Source: Bacillota bacterium
Lineage (GTDB): Bacteria; Bacillota; Clostridia; Lachnospirales; Lachnospiraceae
Reading direction: 5' to 3'
Assembly: GCA_023435645.1 (NCBI GenBank)
Contig: JAEYRK010000010.1
Location: forward strand, 20,642 to 84,641
DNA length: 64,000 nt
In this document: positions 37,158 to 45,397 of the stretch, piece after piece
Layout of the letters: each line of letters opens with the position of its first letter
Position numbering within the stretch: position 1 is the stretch's first letter
Translations under genes and position numbers: made by a program
The notes under the pieces: generated by a model
What the model saw: the letters and a program-made list of their open reading frames with translations, nothing else
Told to the model about the DNA's origin: nothing
The model's database searches: none

Positions 37158-37898
37158 ATGAATCAAGAAATTGAGAAGTTATTACTGGAAAATGGAGCAT
37201 CCATGGTCGGATTCGCCAGGGTGGAAGGCCTATATCAGGTAGTGGATATGGAAGGACCAAGAACCGAGGATTCTGCTACAGAGCCCTTTGGGATACCGGA
37301 GTACCCCTCTGGAATAGCCATTGTGCTAGCCTATCCGAAGGAAATCATCCGAGGGATCTGTGATTATCCCACCACGGAATACTATGAGGACTATCACCGT
37401 CTGAGTCATCAATTGGATGATTTGGCAGTCAAATGCTCTCAATACATAAGGCGGCAGGGCTTCCAGGCCCATCCTCAGCTGGTAGCTGCTACGAAGGAAT
37501 TCGGTATCTTCCGGACGATTCTGCCCCATAAGACGGTGGCAGTGAAGGCTGGTCTCGGTTGGATTGGTAAGAGCGCATTGTTTATCACGGAACCCTATGG
37601 CTCTGCGATAAGGTTAGCCACGGTACTGACGGATGCGCCCCTAGATTATCCGAAGAACATTCTCCAGCCGAAGTGCGGAAGCTGTAGGCTCTGTACCGAG
37701 GCCTGCCCAGGTAAGGCGATTTCAGGCAGGAACTGGAGCCCGGAGCTTGACAGGGATGATTTCTTTGATGCCATGGCCTGTAGACGGAAGGCCAGGGAGA
37801 TTTCAGCTAAGGTCTTGGATAAGAAGATCACCCTATGCGGTAAATGCATCGAGGTATGCCCTTATACGAAGCAATATACGAAGGCTGTCCTACAATAA
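37158..37898 (+). CDS. QueG-like double-cluster ferredoxin protein
   Basis: 246 residues. The C-terminal two-cluster ferredoxin part has CGSCRLCTEACPGKA and CGKCIEVCPYTKQ, eight Cys for two 4Fe-4S clusters. The N-terminal half with GWIGKSALFITEPYGSAIRL matches epoxyqueuosine reductase-like proteins, but it is far shorter than QueG (about 380) and lacks the C-terminal HEAT domain, so it is not a certain tRNA enzyme. Family members of this length are annotated only as 4Fe-4S proteins. AGGAG precedes the ATG. Confidence 0.85.
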   Translation: MNQEIEKLLLENGASMVGFARVEGLYQVVDMEGPRTEDSATEPFGIPEYPSGIAIVLAYPKEIIRGICDYPTTEYYEDYHRLSHQLDDLAVKCSQYIRRQGFQAHPQLVAATKEFGIFRTILPHKTVAVKAGLGWIGKSALFITEPYGSAIRLATVLTDAPLDYPKNILQPKCGSCRLCTEACPGKAISGRNWSPELDRDDFFDAMACRRKAREISAKVLDKKITLCGKCIEVCPYTKQYTKAVLQ

Positions 37899-37930
37899 AA
37901 TTCTCAATATTCATTAAAATAATAAGAAAG

Positions 37931-37985
37931 CGGGAGCACCCCAACCATGTATTTCTTGGTAAGGGGAAGCTCCCGATATTTTTTA
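37931..37985. terminator. Bidirectional terminator between the Fe-S gene and the UvrA-like gene
   Basis: CGGGAGC (37931-37937) and GCTCCCG (37969-37975) with CCC/GGG inside, followed by ATATTTTTT on the plus strand and by CTTTCTTATT on the minus strand; it serves both convergent genes. Confidence 0.75.
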
Positions 37986-38028
37986 GAGGGTAAAGCATAG
38001 GATCATGCAAGCTTACCTATGATCCTAC

Positions 38029-40905
38029 TTAGGCCTCATACAAAACCTCCTTCAGATACCTACCGGTATAGGATTCCGGTACCTTCACAATCTGTTCGGG
38101 GGTACCTTCCGCCACGATATAACCGCCCTGGCTTCCGCCCTCCGGACCTATATCAATGATATAGTCCGCTGACTTAATGACATCCAGATGATGCTCGATT
38201 ACGATCACGGAGTGTCCCTGATCCACCAGCTTATTCAAGCAATCCAGAAGCTTAGCAATATCCGATAGATGAAGACCTGTCGTGGGCTCATCGAGAATAT
38301 ACAGGTTGTGAGCGCCCTTCTTAATCTTAGCCAGCTCATAAGCCAGCTTTACCCGTTGTGCCTCACCGCCGGAGAGGGTGGTGGAGCTCTGACCAAGACA
38401 CATATAACCGAGGCCCAGCACGTGCATGACATTTAATTTATGCCTAAGGTAGGTATGCTCCTTGAAGAATTCAAGCGCCTCCTCCACGGTCATTTCCAGG
38501 ACATCCGAGATGCTTTTGCCCCGGTATTTGATCTCCAGACCCTCCTCAGAGAAGCGTCTTCCCTTACACATGGGGCAGACTGTCTCAATATCCGCCATGA
38601 ACTGCAGATCAGTTACGATGATTCCATCGCCCTGGCAATGCTCGCAGCGACAGCCATTGGCATGGGTCAGAGAGAAGTCCAGAGAGGTATATCCTCGGTC
38701 AATGGCCTCCGGCTGCTTGGCAAATAGTTCACGGATCTTATCATAGATACCGATGTAGGTGGCAGGATTGGATTTGGAGTTTCTTCCAATCGGGGACTGA
38801 TCGATGTTGATTACATTGTTGAGTTGTTCAGAGCCGAAGAGGAAGTCATGGACCCCTGGAACGATACGGGCACCGGTCTTATCAACCTTCAGCTGCTTAT
38901 AGAGAATCTCATTGATCAGAGAGCTCTTGCCGGAACCGGATACTCCGGTGATGCATAAGAATACCCCTAAGGGAATGTCCAGATCCACATTCTTCAGGTT
39001 GTTTTCTCTGGCTCCCTGGATGGAGAGAAATTCATCCCCCAGCCTCCTGCGCTGCTTCGGTACCGGGATTGAAGCCTTACCGGACAGGAATTGTCCTGTG
39101 ACAGAGGTGTCCTCCCGCATGATATCCTGAAGCTTACCGCTGGCTACGACAGTTCCACCGTGGATACCGGGACCGGGACCGATCTCGATGATATGATCCG
39201 CATTCCGAATGGTATCCAGGTCATGCTCTACGACAATTACTGTATTACCAATATCCCTAAGTCTCTTCATCGTCTCGATTACCTTGCCGGAATCCCTGGG
39301 GTGAAGTCCGATGCTGGGCTCATCCATGACATAGAGCATGCCCATCAGCTCACTGCTGATCTGGGTGGACATCTTAATTCTCTGCATCTCTCCGCCGGAG
39401 ATGCTGTCACTTCTCCTACCGAGGTTGATATAATGAAGCCCGATATCAACCAATAGCTTAATCCTTGTGGATAATTCCCGTACGATGGTATTGGCTACCT
39501 CACGAATCCTATCCTCAAAGGTCAGGGCTTCGAGGAACAAGAGGAGCTCCGGTAGCTGCAGCTTACACAGCTCATCTATGCTCTTGCCTCCGACCGTAAC
39601 CTGAAGCCGCTGCTTTTTAAGTCTTGCCCCCTGGCATTCCGGACAGATCTTCTCAATCATGCACTCCTTAATAAAGGAGGGCTCGAAGGCTTCCGTTGTG
39701 GAGGTTCTTCGGATGTAGGAACGGTACCAGTGTTCAAATTCATGGACAAAACCGCCAAAGGGAACCTCTCTGCCGACGATCCAGTTGCGCTTTGTTGAAT
39801 ATGGCGGTTGGAGCATTTTTACCGGTTCACCTTTTGAGCCATAGAATAGGAGCTCATGGATTTCATTCGGGAGCTCATTGAAAGGGGTATCCAGACTGAA
39901 ACCATACTGTTCCGACAGACTATAGAGCATGACTCCCCGATAGCTATCCTTCCCGTTGAGGTTATATACTGTATTCTTCAAGGCGCCACGATTGATACTT
40001 TTCTCCGGTGCTACGACCAGGAAGCGGGGCTCGACCACATAGGACATACCGACACCCAGGCAGGTATGGCAGGCACTGACGGATGTGTTAAAGGAGAAGT
40101 GGAAGGGCTGCATCTCACACAGGAAAGTATGATGCTCGGGACATGCGAAGCCCTCATAGAAGGAGGCAGGCGCACCACCTACAACCTCCACCTGAATCAT
40201 AAAATCCTCCTCCAGAGCAAGCATGGAGGCTTCAATGGACTTAGTCAGCTGAATATAGGAATCACTCTTTAGGGTAAATCGGTCTATAATCAACTCCATA
40301 TGATAGGATTTCGCTTCATTAAGCTCTCTCTTATCCGAGAGAGAGAAGTGTTCTCCGTCCACCAGCAGCTTCTTAAAGCCCTTTTCCCTTAGCCTCTGGA
40401 AGGTATAGTTATAATCCTCCCCATAGACCTTATATACCGGTGCCCGAAGCTCTATTACCGTATTCTTTGGCAGGGTGCAGATATGCTCGGCAATCTGTGC
40501 GGCGGAGAGCTGCTGCAGTGGGTGATGGCAGGCAGGACATCTTCCGATGCCGGCAGTGGAATACAAGAGTCTTAGATAATCATTGATATCTGTAACAGTA
40601 CCAACAGTGGAGCGGGGGTTATTATTTCCCTTCTTCTGTTCGATGGCGATTACCGGTGACAGACCACGGACATAATCCACCTTAGCCTTCTTCAGCTGAC
40701 TGATACGGCTCTTTGCAAAGTTTGAGATTGAGTCCAGGAAGCGTCTCTGACCCTCTCCGTACAGGACATCGAAGGCAAGGGAGGATTTACCGGAGCCGGA
40801 TACACCGGTGATTACGGTAAGCTTATCCCTGGGGATCTCAACTGAGATATTCTTTAGGTTATTTTGCTTAGCACCGGAGATCTCGATGCTGGAACGTACT
40901 GACAT
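38029..40905 (-). CDS. UvrA-like excinuclease ATPase (probable UvrA paralogue)
   Basis: 958 residues with two ABC ATPase halves: Walker A GVSGSGKSSLAFDVLYGE and GVSGSGKSSLINEILYK, signatures SISGGEMQRIKM and TLSGGEAQRVKLA, and Walker B sites VMDEPSIGLHP and ILDEPTTGLH. The zinc-ligand clusters CPECQGARL and CEHCQGDG / CPMCKGRRF are present. Several places differ from housekeeping UvrA: ISNFAKSRISQLKKAKVDYV replaces the conserved region ending in ARQFL-QMEKPDVD, which suggests a paralogue of the type linked to drug resistance. It lies 67 bp downstream of a nucleotidyltransferase gene in the same operon, without uvrB. Confidence 0.85.
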   Translation of the reverse strand: MSVRSSIEISGAKQNNLKNISVEIPRDKLTVITGVSGSGKSSLAFDVLYGEGQRRFLDSISNFAKSRISQLKKAKVDYVRGLSPVIAIEQKKGNNNPRSTVGTVTDINDYLRLLYSTAGIGRCPACHHPLQQLSAAQIAEHICTLPKNTVIELRAPVYKVYGEDYNYTFQRLREKGFKKLLVDGEHFSLSDKRELNEAKSYHMELIIDRFTLKSDSYIQLTKSIEASMLALEEDFMIQVEVVGGAPASFYEGFACPEHHTFLCEMQPFHFSFNTSVSACHTCLGVGMSYVVEPRFLVVAPEKSINRGALKNTVYNLNGKDSYRGVMLYSLSEQYGFSLDTPFNELPNEIHELLFYGSKGEPVKMLQPPYSTKRNWIVGREVPFGGFVHEFEHWYRSYIRRTSTTEAFEPSFIKECMIEKICPECQGARLKKQRLQVTVGGKSIDELCKLQLPELLLFLEALTFEDRIREVANTIVRELSTRIKLLVDIGLHYINLGRRSDSISGGEMQRIKMSTQISSELMGMLYVMDEPSIGLHPRDSGKVIETMKRLRDIGNTVIVVEHDLDTIRNADHIIEIGPGPGIHGGTVVASGKLQDIMREDTSVTGQFLSGKASIPVPKQRRRLGDEFLSIQGARENNLKNVDLDIPLGVFLCITGVSGSGKSSLINEILYKQLKVDKTGARIVPGVHDFLFGSEQLNNVINIDQSPIGRNSKSNPATYIGIYDKIRELFAKQPEAIDRGYTSLDFSLTHANGCRCEHCQGDGIIVTDLQFMADIETVCPMCKGRRFSEEGLEIKYRGKSISDVLEMTVEEALEFFKEHTYLRHKLNVMHVLGLGYMCLGQSSTTLSGGEAQRVKLAYELAKIKKGAHNLYILDEPTTGLHLSDIAKLLDCLNKLVDQGHSVIVIEHHLDVIKSADYIIDIGPEGGSQGGYIVAEGTPEQIVKVPESYTGRYLKEVLYEA

Positions 40906-40972
40906 AGGATAACTCCTTTCTATGAAACATATGCATGCTCAGGCAGTTCAGCGGTGTCAGAACCCTGCTGTT

Positions 40973-41887
40973 TTATGGAAGATAGAGATAGCAGATCTCC
41001 TCTACAGACTTCTTACCGCGGGGTGTGATACGGATCGTCTGGGATACCTTCGCCAGAACCCCCTTTTCTGTCAGATAATCAAATATCCCGATGAGGTAAT
41101 GTCCATCCGTATGAAAATACTTCGTAAGCATCGTTACAGTCTTTAGCTCCTGATCCTTCATATACTCCAGTACCGGCTGCTTGATGACATCCAGATGCTG
41201 CTGAAGATAAGCATCAATACCGTGAATCAATGACTGAAGCTCCTCCTCTGTATAAAGTCGGGACATGGCATTCTGATAATATGGAGTGATGAGGGTCGGG
41301 TTAATCCTTAGGGCCTGCTGGATTACTTCCCTGGTGGGGGGCTCACCCTTAAGAGTAACCTCAATTCTTGCCATGTATTCTGCTGCACCCAGAAGATAAT
41401 ACTGGGCATAGATGGGATCCTTCTTGACCTGTAGCCATTTTGTGGCTTTTTCATACGCATGGACCAGATTGCAGGCATCATAGAAGATATTTAAGGCAAT
41501 ATCATCACTGCCGATGGTTCTCAGTTCTTCAAAATAATCATTGAAGCTGTCGTCCGTGGAGTAGACGATCTGTCCCTTCGCGAAATAGGATTGTATAAAG
41601 GAGCCGCCGGTGGAACGTTCCAGAAATCTCTTGAAGGAGCTTCTCGGAGCGATACTGACATTGATGGTAATATCATCCTCTATGATGCAGTAGGAGTCAT
41701 TCTTAATCACCTGGTCCCGGATTACAACAGTCATATCAATGTCACTCTTTTCCCAGACCTGGTCATAGGCCAGACTTCCGCAGATGATGACAGCGATGAC
41801 ATTGGGGTCGGCCTTGACCTTGTCAACAAAGCTTTCAGTAGCTGCCAGGTATCTCTCCTTCAGTGTTGCTTGTAAGCAATTATCCAT
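40973..41887 (-). CDS. Pol-beta-type nucleotidyltransferase domain protein
   Basis: 304 residues from ATG 41887 (MDNCLQATLKERY), preceded by AAAGGATG; the frame is open to a TTG at 41905. The motif IICGSLAYDQVWEKSDIDMTVV has the GS and paired Asp of aminoglycoside-nucleotidyltransferase-like proteins. A helical region follows, and the last 60 residues (KTVTMLTKYFHTDGHYLIGIFDYLTEKGVLAKVSQ, read in pieces) look like a winged helix. No substrate can be named. Its gene precedes the UvrA-like gene, and the pair faces an AraC/GyrI regulator, which suggests an inducible drug-resistance unit. Confidence 0.8.
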   Translation of the reverse strand: MDNCLQATLKERYLAATESFVDKVKADPNVIAVIICGSLAYDQVWEKSDIDMTVVIRDQVIKNDSYCIIEDDITINVSIAPRSSFKRFLERSTGGSFIQSYFAKGQIVYSTDDSFNDYFEELRTIGSDDIALNIFYDACNLVHAYEKATKWLQVKKDPIYAQYYLLGAAEYMARIEVTLKGEPPTREVIQQALRINPTLITPYYQNAMSRLYTEEELQSLIHGIDAYLQQHLDVIKQPVLEYMKDQELKTVTMLTKYFHTDGHYLIGIFDYLTEKGVLAKVSQTIRITPRGKKSVEEICYLYLP

Positions 41888-41978
41888 ATTCTCATCCTTT
41901 CTCAATCAGAATCAATACAGCCTCATACTGCAGTCGGTATGGGAAGGCGGGAAGGACGACAGCAGCCTGAATGGTATC

Positions 41979-42051
41979 ATTATACCCTTCGTAAGGTCAA
42001 ATACAGGACAGAAATTGCTATCTCCTAAGGAAAACAGGACAGAAATTGCTA
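41979..42051 (-). promoter_or_regulatory. Activator-type promoter with 18-bp direct repeats
   Basis: On the minus strand TATAAT (41984-41979) has no good -35. The 18-base sequence ACAGGACAGAAATTGCTA occurs at 42003-42020 and again at 42034-42051, 31 bp apart (about three helical turns), and the first copy covers the -35 position. This is the design expected for an activator-dependent promoter; the AraC-type gene at 42257 is the obvious candidate activator. Confidence 0.55.
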
Positions 42052-42098
42052 AGATGAAAAAATGTTAAATTATTCCGTGCAAAGTCCATCCCATATGC

Positions 42099-42104
42099 TA
42101 TAAT
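42099..42104 (+). promoter_or_regulatory. Extended -10 of the second AraC gene
   Basis: TGCTATAAT (42096-42104) is an extended -10 element; the matching -35 is weak. The leader would be about 150 nt. Confidence 0.45.
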
Positions 42105-42256
42105 ATTTGAAGAATTGCAGACAGCTGGTGAACCGGCAATTAACAATGACGGCTAAGAAATGATCCATTCAATGGTCCTATAGGTATACTTATGATAGGT
42201 GGACTGATATAGGATGATCAAGGAAACTTAGGTTCGGGAACGATCAGGGGGCTGCC

Positions 42257-43147
42257 ATGGACAATTATCTGTTGGAAATAATCAAGAAGACTACAGAATA
42301 TATCGAGAACAATCTGCTTACGGAGCTGGATCTGGATCAGATATCGGAGAATGTCAACCTATCCAAGTTCCATCTGCTGAGAATCTGGAAGGGGGCTACC
42401 TCAACAGGATTGATGGAGTATGTCAGAAGGAGAAGGATTGCCCAGTCCTTAAGCGATCTGATGAATCAGAAAAATAGCATTGAATTCATCGCTTCGAAGT
42501 ATTGTCTGGGGTGGGAGAGGACCTTTCAAAGAGTCTTCAAGGAGGAATTTCAAATTACACCGGCAAAATGGAGGAGAAACCCCTGTCCCTTAAATATCCT
42601 GGACAGATTCAACGCAGACTTCATGAATTGCTCCGGAGAGGGTTTGATGTTCTTTAAGTCCGTCACCGTATTACCGGCCTTCTCCATTGCAGGAGTGGAA
42701 TATCAAATTAATAAGGAAGAGAACCTGAGGGAGTTCACCGCTAATAAGCTTGGAGTGGAGTTCTTCTATCATAGGAAACCGGAGGTAATTAATCCGGTGG
42801 ATAAGGACATCTATATCGGTTTTACAACTGAGCCAAAGAAACCCTGTGGCTATACCTATTATCAGCCCTCGGTGAAGATTAATCAGAACAGTATTGTTGG
42901 CCCCAATATGAAGGTGAAGCATATCAAACCCCATAAGTATGGAGTCTTTACCTATATGGGTCCCCATCGCCCGGAGGAGATCACCGCAGAGAAGCTGAAG
43001 GACTTATGGCAGTTCATACATCATAACTGGATTCCTACCGTGGAGTTTCATCTGACCGAAAACTTCCGGTTTGAAATGATCAACTATGCGAAATGTAACA
43101 AGCAATACTGCGAATGTGAGCTGTATTACCCAATCTCGGCATTATAG
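42257..43147 (+). CDS. AraC-family regulator with GyrI-like effector domain (second copy type)
   Basis: 296 residues. The N-terminal AraC helix-turn-helix domain has ELDLDQISENVNLSKFHLLR and FQRVFKEEFQITPAKWRRNP. The rest, about 125-290, fits the GyrI-like ligand domain (FSIAGVEYQINKEE, YGVFTYMGPHRPEEI), ending with a Cys-rich tail (KCNKQYCECELYYP). It is divergent from the nucleotidyltransferase-UvrA-like operon, whose promoter carries direct repeats, so it probably controls that operon. GGGGGC lies before the ATG. Confidence 0.88.
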   Translation: MDNYLLEIIKKTTEYIENNLLTELDLDQISENVNLSKFHLLRIWKGATSTGLMEYVRRRRIAQSLSDLMNQKNSIEFIASKYCLGWERTFQRVFKEEFQITPAKWRRNPCPLNILDRFNADFMNCSGEGLMFFKSVTVLPAFSIAGVEYQINKEENLREFTANKLGVEFFYHRKPEVINPVDKDIYIGFTTEPKKPCGYTYYQPSVKINQNSIVGPNMKVKHIKPHKYGVFTYMGPHRPEEITAEKLKDLWQFIHHNWIPTVEFHLTENFRFEMINYAKCNKQYCECELYYPISAL

Positions 43148-43244
43148 AAGGTAGAAGATGGCGTAGTACACGCTGTTAATTCCATAGCAGTAAGGACGGA
43201 TTGTTCACCAGTACAATGGTTCATAGGATCATAGATACGCATAA

Positions 43245-43283
43245 GAACCCCGGGAGAATGATTCCAAAAATCTCCCAGGGTTC
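43245..43283. terminator. Bidirectional terminator
   Basis: GAACCCCGGGAGA (43245-43257) pairs with TCTCCCAGGGTTC (43271-43283) with one mismatch; it lies between convergent genes. Confidence 0.7.
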
Positions 43284-43328
43284 CATTTAGGTGTACTGCG
43301 ATTATTCCATGGTATCTTCAAGGTTCTA

Positions 43329-43499
43329 CTAGAGCTTAAAGAACCCTTCCTCCATCATTTTATGGCAGCACTTAGTACCAAATATAATTCCTACGACAAA
43401 CACACCGGCACAGCATACATATTTCACAATTTTAGTTACATCCACCGTAACTGTAACGGAGGTGCTCAGATCCATCGGAGCTTGATTATCCTTTGACAT
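43329..43499 (-). CDS. Small single-pass membrane protein (56 aa)
   Basis: ATG 43499 is preceded by GAAAGGATG. The product is MSKDNQAPMDLSTSVTVTVD followed by VTKIVKYVCCAGVFVVGIIF and GTKCCHKMMEEGFFKL. One membrane segment (about residues 24-41) is flanked by two CC pairs (Cys29-30 and Cys44-45), one at each side of the helix. It is too short for ordinary gene finders, but the frame, the ribosome site and the terminator beyond its stop agree. The function is unknown; the arrangement of cysteine pairs could bind a metal or form disulfides. Confidence 0.65.
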   Translation of the reverse strand: MSKDNQAPMDLSTSVTVTVDVTKIVKYVCCAGVFVVGIIFGTKCCHKMMEEGFFKL

Positions 43500-43602
43500 A
43501 ATTATCATCCTTTCTTCTATCGATTAACTATTATCTTGCTATATCATATTAATTCTTATGCATTTTCATTCGCACTTTCCTGCCAAGCCTTACAGTATAG
43601 TC

Positions 43603-44238
43603 TTAGTAGCCAAGTTCCTCACCAACCAGGATTACCTTGATGCGGCCCGGTATTAAGGACTTTCTTGTAATGACAATTTCACAGCAGATGCAGTCATCCA
43701 CAAGACAGTTTGCACATCTGCCCAGCTCAGCACAGGGGGTCTTTCTATTCAGGCGGATGTTGTTCGGAGGAGCTGCCATATTGCGGACCCTTTCAATGCC
43801 GGTGTCCACATCAGTAACAATCTTATTCATACCGGCGATCACGATAACATTCTTTGGTCCTGTGATCAAGCAGGCTACCCGATTTCCCCTTCCGTCGATA
43901 TTGACCAGCTGTCCATCCAGTGTAATGGCATTGGAGCTCATAAAGAAATAATCAACCGTTACAATTTTGCTATACAGTAAGGATGCTTCTTCCGGAGTCT
44001 TTGCCGCATGGCGATCATAAAGTATGTAATCAGATTCCTTCAGATAATCAATTAATCCGATTTCCTCCAGAGTTTCTGAGCCACCCCAGGAGATGGAGCA
44101 GCCGGGAGTTAAGAAACGCTTCGCCATCAGGAGGGCTTCCTCTGCATTCTCACAATAATATCCCTCGATCCCCCGCTTATTGAATTTGCTGATCAGACTG
44201 TCTGCTAAATTTTCATAATTGGTTGTTTTGGCTGACAT
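43603..44238 (-). CDS. LUD-domain protein (LutC/LutB-like)
   Basis: 211 residues from ATG 44238 with AAGGAGG before it; the open frame continues to 44265 but without a better start. The pattern CSISWGGSETLEEIGLIDYL, FFMSSNAITLDGQLVNIDG and KNVIVIAGMNKIV is typical of the LUD domain of lactate-utilisation proteins. A Cys-rich segment near the C-terminus (CAELGRCANCLVDDCICCE) may hold a metal. Members of this stand-alone type are common in Clostridia with unknown role. It lies 14 bp after degV on the same strand. Confidence 0.85.
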   Translation of the reverse strand: MSAKTTNYENLADSLISKFNKRGIEGYYCENAEEALLMAKRFLTPGCSISWGGSETLEEIGLIDYLKESDYILYDRHAAKTPEEASLLYSKIVTVDYFFMSSNAITLDGQLVNIDGRGNRVACLITGPKNVIVIAGMNKIVTDVDTGIERVRNMAAPPNNIRLNRKTPCAELGRCANCLVDDCICCEIVITRKSLIPGRIKVILVGEELGY

Positions 44239-44251
44239 GGTGATATCCTCC

Positions 44252-45139
44252 TTAAATCCGGTCATATTTTTTTACAAAACAAATCCCGAGGGCACCGGGA
44301 CCTGTATAGGTACCAATCGTAACCCCAATTTGAAAAATCGGGTTGCGCATATTCTGTCCGGTAAACTGCTCGATGTGCTGTTGCAGGACCTGTGCATCCG
44401 AAAGGGTATTGGCATTTGCAATGCTAAAATCATAATCTGCCGGATCCTCTTTGAATTCTGCGAAATATTCCTTTACCATATCAAATACCTTATCCAGCGA
44501 CTTCTTGCGACCACGGATATTGGAATACGGAATCAGCTCTGCTTCCTTTAGCTGTATTAAGGGCTTTAAATCCAGCATATTCTTCGCCAAAGCGATTACC
44601 TTACCGATTCTTCTGCCCTGAGCCAGATACTCCAGGGTATCAACGGTAAACATGATTCGGGCGGTTGTCTTCAGCTTGTTCGTAATTTCTACTACCTCTG
44701 GTATGGCAAGTCCGGCACGCTTCATTTCTGCCATCTGAAGTAGCAGGAGTCCTTGTCCGCCGGTAGCCTGAATGCTGTCAATGATCTGGATGGAAGCCTC
44801 CGGGTATTGCTCCTCCAGGATATGCTTTGCATTCAATGCAGATTGATAGGAACCGCTGAACTTCTGGGTAAGACATAGACAGAGAATATCATGACCTGCC
44901 TTAAGGGCCGGACGAAAGGCACTGATATAATCCTGTACGGAGGGTAGGGAGGTAATTGCAAAGAGGTGCTTTGTTGTGAGGGTTTCAAAAAAGGTCTCCT
45001 TGGTGATATCAATGTTTTCCTTATAATAGGTTTCACGGTCAAAGCTTACGTAAAAAGGAATCAATCCGATCTGATGCTCTCTTACTAAGCTTTCCGGCAA
45101 ATCACAGGCTGAATCACTGAATAATTGGTATTCCCTCAT
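44252..45139 (-). CDS. DegV family fatty-acid-binding protein
   Basis: 295 residues. DegV proteins bind a fatty acid and hand it to a fatty-acid kinase. Hallmarks are FSDSACDLPESLVREHQI at the start, the EDD-fold phrase LCLTQKFSGSYQSA (ligand-binding Ser) and the C-terminal IGTYTGPGALGICFVKK. It is the first gene of a two-gene unit with the LUD protein. Confidence 0.93.
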   Translation of the reverse strand: MREYQLFSDSACDLPESLVREHQIGLIPFYVSFDRETYYKENIDITKETFFETLTTKHLFAITSLPSVQDYISAFRPALKAGHDILCLCLTQKFSGSYQSALNAKHILEEQYPEASIQIIDSIQATGGQGLLLLQMAEMKRAGLAIPEVVEITNKLKTTARIMFTVDTLEYLAQGRRIGKVIALAKNMLDLKPLIQLKEAELIPYSNIRGRKKSLDKVFDMVKEYFAEFKEDPADYDFSIANANTLSDAQVLQQHIEQFTGQNMRNPIFQIGVTIGTYTGPGALGICFVKKYDRI

Positions 45140-45183
45140 GGCTTCCTCCTAATCACATTCATGTAGTTCTCAATACTACATTT

Positions 45184-45212
45184 ATTGTATACGATACCCT
45201 ATCAATATTCAA
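45184..45212 (-). promoter_or_regulatory. Promoter of degV-LUD
   Basis: On the minus strand TTGAAT (45212-45207), 17 nt, TACAAT (45189-45184). Confidence 0.75.
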
Positions 45213-45397
45213 TAAAAATAATGATAATATTCTCCGATTTCACGAATGAATTAATGTTTGTCCTATCCAAGCTTTTAAGGTATACTTATGGTAACCGGAT
45301 AGGGTACCTTCTATCAGTAGAAGCTGAAATGATCCGGGGCTCATAAGAGAAGCAGAAGCAGGACAATGCTTTTGTAAGGGAAGAAAGTTGGTCAGTC

